From the NCBI GenBank assembly GCA_002835675.1, contig PIZR01000003.1, positions 186,001 to 250,000 on the forward strand: a DNA stretch of 64,000 nt. Direction: 5' to 3'. Shown one piece after another: positions 58,980 to 64,000 of the stretch. Numbering within the stretch: position 1 is the stretch's first letter; every line of letters begins with the position of its first letter. The position numbers and the translations under genes were made by a program. This DNA comes from Bacillus sp. BA3. GTDB lineage: Bacteria > Bacillota > Bacilli > Bacillales > DSM-1321. The notes below the pieces were generated by a model. That model searched no databases and was not told the DNA's origin. It saw only the letters and a program-made list of their open reading frames with translations.

Positions 58980-59734
58980 CGTACAACCACTCCTTGTTGT
59001 TTGAGAAACGCTTTTACTTCTTTGACGGATGTTTCTTTATAATGAAAAATCGATGCGGCTAATGCTGCGTCGGCTTTACCTTCTTGGAAGGCTTCCTGGA
59101 AATGCTCAGCGTTGCCCGCCCCGCCTGAGGCGATGACCGGCACCGAAACGGCTTCAGATACCGCTTTTGTCAAAGCGATATTAAACCCTTGTTTCTCGCC
59201 GTCACAATCCATGCTTGTCAATAGTATTTCACCTGCACCTCGGGACACAGCTTCCTTCGCCCAATCGATCACTTCCCATTCAGTCGATTTCCGGCCGCCG
59301 TGGGTATATACGCGCCATGAGCCAAGCCCTTCTTCATATCGGGCGTCTATGGCGACCACGATACATTGGGAACCAAAGTAATCAGCACCTTCATTAATTA
59401 AATCAGGGCGCAGAATGGCTGCTGTATTTAAGGAAACCTTATCGGCTCCAGCTCGTAAGATCTTCTTCATATCCGCCAATGAATTAATGCCGCCGCCCAC
59501 CGTGAATGGGATTGCCAGACTGCCCGCTACCGCTTGAACGACGTCGACAATCGTTTCCCTGCCTTCATGTGATGCGGAAATATCCAGGAAGACAAGCTCA
59601 TCGGCACCTTCTTGGTCGTAAAAGGCTGCAAGTTCGACCGGGTCTCCTGCATCCCTAAGGGAAACAAATTGTATCCCTTTGACTACCCGCCCATCCTTTA
59701 CATCGAGACATGGAATAATTCGTTTAGTGAGCAT
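58976..59734 (-). CDS. hisF: HisF, imidazole glycerol phosphate synthase cyclase subunit
   Basis: TIM-barrel enzyme (252 aa) that, with HisH, makes imidazole glycerol phosphate and AICAR. Catalytic Asp in [15 protein letters not shown] (residue 11) and the second Asp in [13 protein letters not shown] near 131; phosphate loops [10 protein letters not shown] and [11 protein letters not shown]. Adjoins hisA with no gap and overlaps hisI. Confidence 0.97.
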   Translation of the reverse strand: MLTKRIIPCLDVKDGRVVKGIQFVSLRDAGDPVELAAFYDQEGADELVFLDISASHEGRETIVDVVQAVAGSLAIPFTVGGGINSLADMKKILRAGADKVSLNTAAILRPDLINEGADYFGSQCIVVAIDARYEEGLGSWRVYTHGGRKSTEWEVIDWAKEAVSRGAGEILLTSMDCDGEKQGFNIALTKAVSEAVSVPVIASGGAGNAEHFQEAFQEGKADAALAASIFHYKETSVKEVKAFLKQQGVVVR

Positions 59735-60469
59735 TTAACCACGCACCTTTTCTAGTGCTTCTTCTACAGTAAAGCGATTGGTATAAAGCGCCTTGCCAAT
59801 GATTGCCCCTGCAATGCCTTGGGCTTCATACTCTTTGAGGGTGATTAGGTCTTCAAGTGAACTAATGCCGCCCGAAGCGATAACGTTTTTACCGGTTGCC
59901 TCCGCCATGGCCAAAATACCTTTCACATTCGGACCTGAAAGCATCCCATCCGTCGCGATATCAGTCACGATAAATGTCTCTGCACCAGCATCGGCCAGTA
60001 ATTTACCAAGATCTATCGCAAGGGTCCCAGACGTTTGAAGCCAACCATGAGTGGCAACCCTGCCATCCTTCGCATCGATCCCGATTGCGATATGGCTTCC
60101 ATATTTCCTAATCATATCTTTAGTGAAATCAGGGTCTGAAACGGCCGTGCTGCCAAGAATGACACGTTCCACACCATTATCCAGGTAATGGGCTATATCA
60201 TGTTCCGTACGGATGCCGCCGCCGATTTGAATGCGGGCCCCTAACTCACTTGCAGCTTTGATTACGTATGAATCATTGATGCGCACTCCCTCTTTAGCTC
60301 CGTCAAGGTCGACCATATGTATCCAATCGGCTCCTTGGTCCGCAAAGCTTTTTGCCATATCAAAGGGGGAATCGCCATAAACGGTTTCCTGATTGTAATC
60401 TCCCTGGATTAAGCGGACGCATTTGCCTCCACGCATATCAATCGCCGGGTAAATAGTAAAGTTGCTCAT
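59735..60469 (-). CDS. hisA: HisA, ProFAR isomerase
   Basis: TIM-barrel isomerase (244 aa) for step 4. Catalytic Asp in [19 protein letters not shown] (residue 11) and in [13 protein letters not shown] near 130; phosphate loop [10 protein letters not shown]. Overlaps hisH by four bases and abuts hisF, so the three are tightly coupled. Confidence 0.97.
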   Translation of the reverse strand: MSNFTIYPAIDMRGGKCVRLIQGDYNQETVYGDSPFDMAKSFADQGADWIHMVDLDGAKEGVRINDSYVIKAASELGARIQIGGGIRTEHDIAHYLDNGVERVILGSTAVSDPDFTKDMIRKYGSHIAIGIDAKDGRVATHGWLQTSGTLAIDLGKLLADAGAETFIVTDIATDGMLSGPNVKGILAMAEATGKNVIASGGISSLEDLITLKEYEAQGIAGAIIGKALYTNRFTVEEALEKVRG

Positions 60470-61098
60470 GCTTCTTCCTTCCCTTCTACTAATGACAGAT
60501 AATTTTTTAACAGTGACATGCCCATCTTCCCGCTTTTTTCCGGATGGAACTGCATGCCGAACACATTCCCTTTACCGACGATCGCAGGCACTTCCACATC
60601 ATACCTTGCCGAAGCAGTGACGAATGATTCATCGGTATCGACGTAGTAGGAATGGACGAAATAAACATGCTCCTCTTCCAGCCCCTCATTCACTGGTGAA
60701 GCGTGTTTGAATTCAAGACGATTCCAGCCCATGTGCGGCACTTTATAAACCTGGTCATTCGCACCCACTCCCTTAAAACGAACGACTTTTCCCGGGATGA
60801 GGGATAATCCTTTAGCCGGTCCATTTTCCTCACTTTCATCAAAGAGAAGCTGCATACCAAGGCAGATCCCCAATAGATAACCTCCATCGGCTACATATTC
60901 CCTCAGGAATTCATCCAGCTTTTGTTTTTCCAAGAGGCTCATTGCATCCCTGAAAGATCCAACGCCGGGAAGTATGATTCCTTTCGACTTTGAAAGTTCT
61001 TTTGGGTCATCGGAAATGAATGAATCGGCACCAAGGCGTTCAAGCCCTTTACTTACAGAAAATAAATTCCCCATGCCATAATCGACGATTCCGATCAT
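60466..61098 (-). CDS. hisH: HisH, glutamine amidotransferase subunit
   Basis: Class I glutaminase (210 aa) that supplies ammonia to HisF. Nucleophile in [15 protein letters not shown] (Cys near 80), oxyanion [10 protein letters not shown] near 50, and His/Glu in [11 protein letters not shown] near 185. Two-base gap to hisB; overlaps hisA. Confidence 0.97.
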   Translation of the reverse strand: MIGIVDYGMGNLFSVSKGLERLGADSFISDDPKELSKSKGIILPGVGSFRDAMSLLEKQKLDEFLREYVADGGYLLGICLGMQLLFDESEENGPAKGLSLIPGKVVRFKGVGANDQVYKVPHMGWNRLEFKHASPVNEGLEEEHVYFVHSYYVDTDESFVTASARYDVEVPAIVGKGNVFGMQFHPEKSGKMGMSLLKNYLSLVEGKEEA

Positions 61099-61100
61099 TT

Positions 61101-61688
61101 TTACAACATTCCTTTCGTCGAAGGGATGCCTTTGACACGTGGATCGATGGTCGTAGCTTCATCCAATGCACGTCCCAGCGCTTTGAATATTGCTTCGATC
61201 ATATGATGTGTGTTGTGACCGTAATGAACGACTACATGCAGGTTCATCCTGGCTTCAAGAGCGAATTTCCAAAGAAACTCGTGCACGAGTTCAGTATCGA
61301 AAGTACCCACCTTTTGCGAAGGAAACTCAGCCCGGAACTCTAGGTGCGGACGATTGCTTAAATCGATGACAACCTGGGCGAGTGCTTCATCCATGGGTAC
61401 GAAAGCATTTCCGTAACGCTTTATCCCGCGCTTGTCCCCAAGGGCCTCCAATAACGTCTGACCTAAGCAAATGCCAATATCTTCAGTTGTATGGTGATCA
61501 TCGACATCTGTATCTCCGTTTGCATCTACGGTCAAATCAAACTTCCCATGTTTCGTGAACAAATCAAGCATATGCGTCATAAACGGAACGCCCGTCTTAA
61601 TGGAGGAATTACCTTCCCCATCCACACCAAACTTCAAACTTATTTCCGTTTCATTCGTCTTTCGCTCCACACTAGCAAAACGTTCCAT
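61101..61688 (-). CDS. hisB: HisB, imidazoleglycerol-phosphate dehydratase
   Basis: Manganese enzyme (195 aa) for step 6; monofunctional, without the phosphatase domain of enterobacterial HisB. Metal motifs DVDDHHTTEDIGI near 68 and HVVVHYGHNTHHMIEA near 160. GAGGAGGAG precedes the ATG. A 100-base gap, larger than elsewhere in the operon, separates it from hisD. Confidence 0.96.
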   Translation of the reverse strand: MERFASVERKTNETEISLKFGVDGEGNSSIKTGVPFMTHMLDLFTKHGKFDLTVDANGDTDVDDHHTTEDIGICLGQTLLEALGDKRGIKRYGNAFVPMDEALAQVVIDLSNRPHLEFRAEFPSQKVGTFDTELVHEFLWKFALEARMNLHVVVHYGHNTHHMIEAIFKALGRALDEATTIDPRVKGIPSTKGML

Positions 61689-61788
61689 TACAACTCCTCC
61701 TCAACGGGGTAAGACCCCTTTTCCCAAGATGTAAAAGCATGTCAAAAGTCTTTATATCAATGATTTCGCGTATTTCAATATTTCAGGA

Positions 61789-63069
61789 CTATTTACCGGA
61801 TTCATTCACACCACGTGATTCAATGGCACGGGCGTGAGCCTCAAGTCCTTCCATTCGGGCAAATGCCGCGATTTTTTCTGCATTTTTGCGGAAGGCCGTT
61901 TCACTATACATGATGATGCTTGATTTCTTTTGGAAATCATCCACATTAAGCGGACTGGAAAAACGGGCGGTTCCATTGGTAGGCAGCACATGATTGGGAC
62001 CTGCAAAGTAATCACCGACGGGCTCCGAACTAAATCGGCCAATGAAGATTGCTCCGGCATGACGGATTTTAGACATGATTTCAAGTGCGTCATGGGCCAC
62101 AATTTCCAAATGTTCCGGTGCAAGTTCATTAATCGCTTCAACAGCTTCCGCCATATCCCCGCATACAACGATTCTTCCATAATCCCTTATGGATGCTGCA
62201 GCAATATCATGGCGTGGAAGTAACGCCACCTGCTTGGTCACTTCTGCGGCCACTTCTTCTGCAAGAGTCGTTGACGTCGTCACCAAAACACTGCAAGCAC
62301 GGGCATCATGCTCCGCCTGTGACAGCAAGTCTGCCGCAACTTCTGCAGCGATGGCGGTTTCGTCCGCCAATATCGCTATTTCACTTGGACCTGCTATCAT
62401 ATCAATGGCGACATCTCCAAATACTTCCCGCTTCGCTAACGCCACATATATATTTCCCGGACCCACTATTTTATCCACTTTCTTTATCGTTTCCGTCCCA
62501 TAAGCGAGAGCAGCTATTGCCTGTGCCCCGCCAACTTTATAGATTTCCTTCACCCCGGCAATTTTGGCAGCTGCCAAAACAGCTGGCGATAATTTTCCAT
62601 CCTTCCCTGGCGGAGACACCATAACGATCCTTTCCACCCCCGCGGCCTTCGCAGGCAACGCATTCATCAGTACTGACGAAGGATAGGCTGCTGTGCCTCC
62701 AGGTACATAAACACCTACAGCATCAAGAGGTGTCAATTTTTGTCCTAGCATCGTTCCCATATCATCAGTCGTAAACCATGAATTTCGAATTTGTTTCTCG
62801 TGAAACATTCGGATATTATTCGCGGCTTCTTGTATAATATCAAGCTGCTCAGCAGTTAAAGATGCTGTCGCTTCTTCCATTTCCTGTTCCGATACAAGTA
62901 ATTCCCCTGCACTGACACCATCGAAACGTTCGGTATAGGTATGTAAAGCGGCGTTTCCGCTTTTCCTGACATCATAAATAATATCCTGAACCGCTTTTCT
63001 TTGATCGGCAGTACCTGCATCAACCGAGCGTTTCAGTGAAATCCCTTCAGCAAACCGTTCTATTTTCAT
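61789..63069 (-). CDS. hisD: HisD, histidinol dehydrogenase
   Basis: Zinc- and NAD-dependent enzyme (426 aa) that oxidises histidinol to histidine, the last steps of the pathway. Visible are the signature IDMIAGPSEIAILADETA (near 220), the catalytic ALAPEHLEI-like NELAPEHLEIVAHD with Glu-His near 320, and GPNHVLPTNGTARFSSPL near 355. 26 bases downstream of hisG. Confidence 0.97.
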   Translation of the reverse strand: MKIERFAEGISLKRSVDAGTADQRKAVQDIIYDVRKSGNAALHTYTERFDGVSAGELLVSEQEMEEATASLTAEQLDIIQEAANNIRMFHEKQIRNSWFTTDDMGTMLGQKLTPLDAVGVYVPGGTAAYPSSVLMNALPAKAAGVERIVMVSPPGKDGKLSPAVLAAAKIAGVKEIYKVGGAQAIAALAYGTETIKKVDKIVGPGNIYVALAKREVFGDVAIDMIAGPSEIAILADETAIAAEVAADLLSQAEHDARACSVLVTTSTTLAEEVAAEVTKQVALLPRHDIAAASIRDYGRIVVCGDMAEAVEAINELAPEHLEIVAHDALEIMSKIRHAGAIFIGRFSSEPVGDYFAGPNHVLPTNGTARFSSPLNVDDFQKKSSIIMYSETAFRKNAEKIAAFARMEGLEAHARAIESRGVNESGK

Positions 63070-63095
63070 ACCTTCACCTCATTAGCTATTCTTTA

Positions 63096-63725
63096 CTATT
63101 CAATAATTTCTGCTAGCCGTTCCACGATTTCGGTAATCCTTGCTTCTTTAATTCGATAGCTGACAGGGTTTGCCACCAGCCTCGAAGTCACATTGGCAAT
63201 TTTCGCATATTCCACAAGACCGTTTTCCTTCAATGTCCTCCCCGTAGAAACGATATCGACGATTCGTTCAGCCAAACCAATTAACGGTGCTAACTCAATA
63301 GACCCATTCAACTTTATAATCTCGACTTGCTCCCCCTGCTCGCGAAAATAACTGGAGGCAACATTCGGATATTTACTGGCTATTTTAGGGGCGATGTCAC
63401 TTATCTTCGTACCAGGCAGTCCAGCTACAGCTAAATAGCAGGCACTGATTTTCAAATCTAGTAACTCATAGACATCACGTTCTTCCTCTAACATGACATC
63501 CTTTCCTGCAATTCCAATGTCAGCGACGCCGTGTTCCACATAGGTTACGACATCCATCGGTTTAGCTAAAATGAACCGCAGATTTTCCTCTTCCACTTCA
63601 AGGATCAATTTCCGGGAATCATCAAACTCGGGAGGGAGACGAAAACCGGCCCTTCTTAATAGCTCTGCCGCTTCTTCAAAGATTCTTCCTTTCGGCATGG
63701 CAATCGTTAAAAAGCTATTATTCAT
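63096..63725 (-). CDS. hisG: HisG, ATP phosphoribosyltransferase (short form)
   Basis: First, feedback-controlled enzyme of the pathway (209 aa). This is the short form, which lacks the C-terminal regulatory domain and needs HisZ as partner. [22 protein letters not shown] at the start and [16 protein letters not shown], the PRPP loop, near 165. ATG at 63725 follows GGGGGG; six upstream codons were dropped. Overlaps hisZ by eight bases. Confidence 0.95.
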   Translation of the reverse strand: MNNSFLTIAMPKGRIFEEAAELLRRAGFRLPPEFDDSRKLILEVEEENLRFILAKPMDVVTYVEHGVADIGIAGKDVMLEEERDVYELLDLKISACYLAVAGLPGTKISDIAPKIASKYPNVASSYFREQGEQVEIIKLNGSIELAPLIGLAERIVDIVSTGRTLKENGLVEYAKIANVTSRLVANPVSYRIKEARITEIVERLAEIIE

Positions 63726-64000
63726 CTTTTCCATACCCCCCATTCCCTACGAATAAATGAACTTCAGAAAATGTCCGTGTAAAGGCATCGACATTTTGGA
63801 CGACCGTAATATCCTGAATCGTTACCAATTTTCCTTCGGTGCGTTTAATTCTTGCAAATTCAATGGCTTCCAATCTTCGTTCGGGACTATATAAAATACA
63901 TTCTGGCGCGACAGGCTGGATCGGCTCCCCAAGAGCTTCTGCAAGACGATCCACCCGGATTGCAAAACCTGTGGCCGATGCATTCCAGCCGAACTTCTCA
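63718..64000 (-). CDS. hisZ: HisZ, regulatory subunit of ATP phosphoribosyltransferase (C-terminal part)
   Basis: Class II aminoacyl-tRNA-synthetase-like protein lacking charging activity. It binds histidine and activates short HisG. Only the last 93 or so residues are visible; the rest lies beyond the right edge. The tail [23 protein letters not shown] ends with a Gly-rich [10 protein letters not shown]. The neighbouring short-form hisG supports the call. B. subtilis has the same hisZG order at the head of its operon. Confidence 0.88.
   Translation of the reverse strand, partial: EKFGWNASATGFAIRVDRLAEALGEPIQPVAPECILYSPERRLEAIEFARIKRTEGKLVTIQDITVVQNVDAFTRTFSEVHLFVGNGGYGKDE

Overview
This window reads as chromosomal DNA of an aerobic, spore-forming Bacillaceae species. 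Nearly every recognisable gene has its closest familiar counterpart in Bacillus subtilis, and several B. subtilis gene orders are kept: yclNOPQ, des-desK-desR, secG-est-rnr-smpB-ssrA, cggR-gapA-pgk-tpiA-pgm-eno, trxB-yvcI-rapZ-yvcK-whiA-crh, and hisZGDBHAFI. Codon choice, AT-rich spacers, GGAGG-type ribosome binding sites and T-rich hairpin terminators agree with this. A Peribacillus (Bacillus simplex group) host is my guess from overall flavour. It is an inference, not a demonstrated fact.

Layout. 1-662: start of a lipoteichoic acid synthase running off the left edge, then about 1 kb without a convincing gene. 1.7-5.8 kb: a Fur-box-controlled YclNOPQ-type siderophore importer, with a small cysteine-rich DUF1450 protein on the other side of the Fur box. 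6.3-10.1 kb: a secreted M14 peptidase and a sporulenol-type terpene cyclase. A cluster of five DnaA-box-like 9-mers follows the cyclase. 10.3-17.4 kb: a TPR protein, a YkoGH-like two-component system with a PepSY protein, msrA, and the membrane-fluidity system DesK/DesR with its target desaturase. 17.7-25.4 kb: a CitST-like two-component system, a TctCBA tricarboxylate transporter with a catabolite-response (cre) site, an auxin-efflux-type permease and a LysR regulator.

25.5-30.6 kb: formate metabolism (fdhD, an MpsC/DUF2294 protein, a large Fe-S/molybdenum formate dehydrogenase and a DUF1641 partner). The dehydrogenase has a 160-nt leader ending in a terminator-like hairpin just before its start. 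30.6-36.8 kb: an unknown small protein, a NERD-domain protein, tmRNA, SmpB, RNase R, carboxylesterase and SecG. 36.9-40.7 kb: an unknown membrane protein, a lipoprotein D,D-carboxypeptidase, then an accessory patch of six short uncharacterised ORFs between the carboxypeptidase gene and eno. This patch looks inserted: a 3' gene remnant with its own terminator lies on one side, and an ORF that seems to have lost its start abuts the eno terminator on the other.

40.8-48.1 kb: the glycolytic gapA operon with a clear CggR operator. 48.1-51.4 kb: a glutaredoxin-like protein, sigma-54 (sigL, with a cre-like site), tRNA-Arg(CCG), CtsR-controlled clpP, and crh. 51.4-57.9 kb: whiA, yvcK, rapZ, yvcI, trxB and the TPR gene yvcD. 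58.3-64.0 kb: the histidine operon from hisIE back to a partial hisZ. Its terminator is built from a dispersed hairpin repeat that also occurs near 23.3 kb.

Most of the window is conserved housekeeping DNA and I see no complete novel system. The best leads are the formate dehydrogenase leader, the DnaA-box cluster, the accessory patch upstream of eno with its neighbouring 20-bp palindrome, and the repeat families at 23.3, 32.1 and 58.2 kb.
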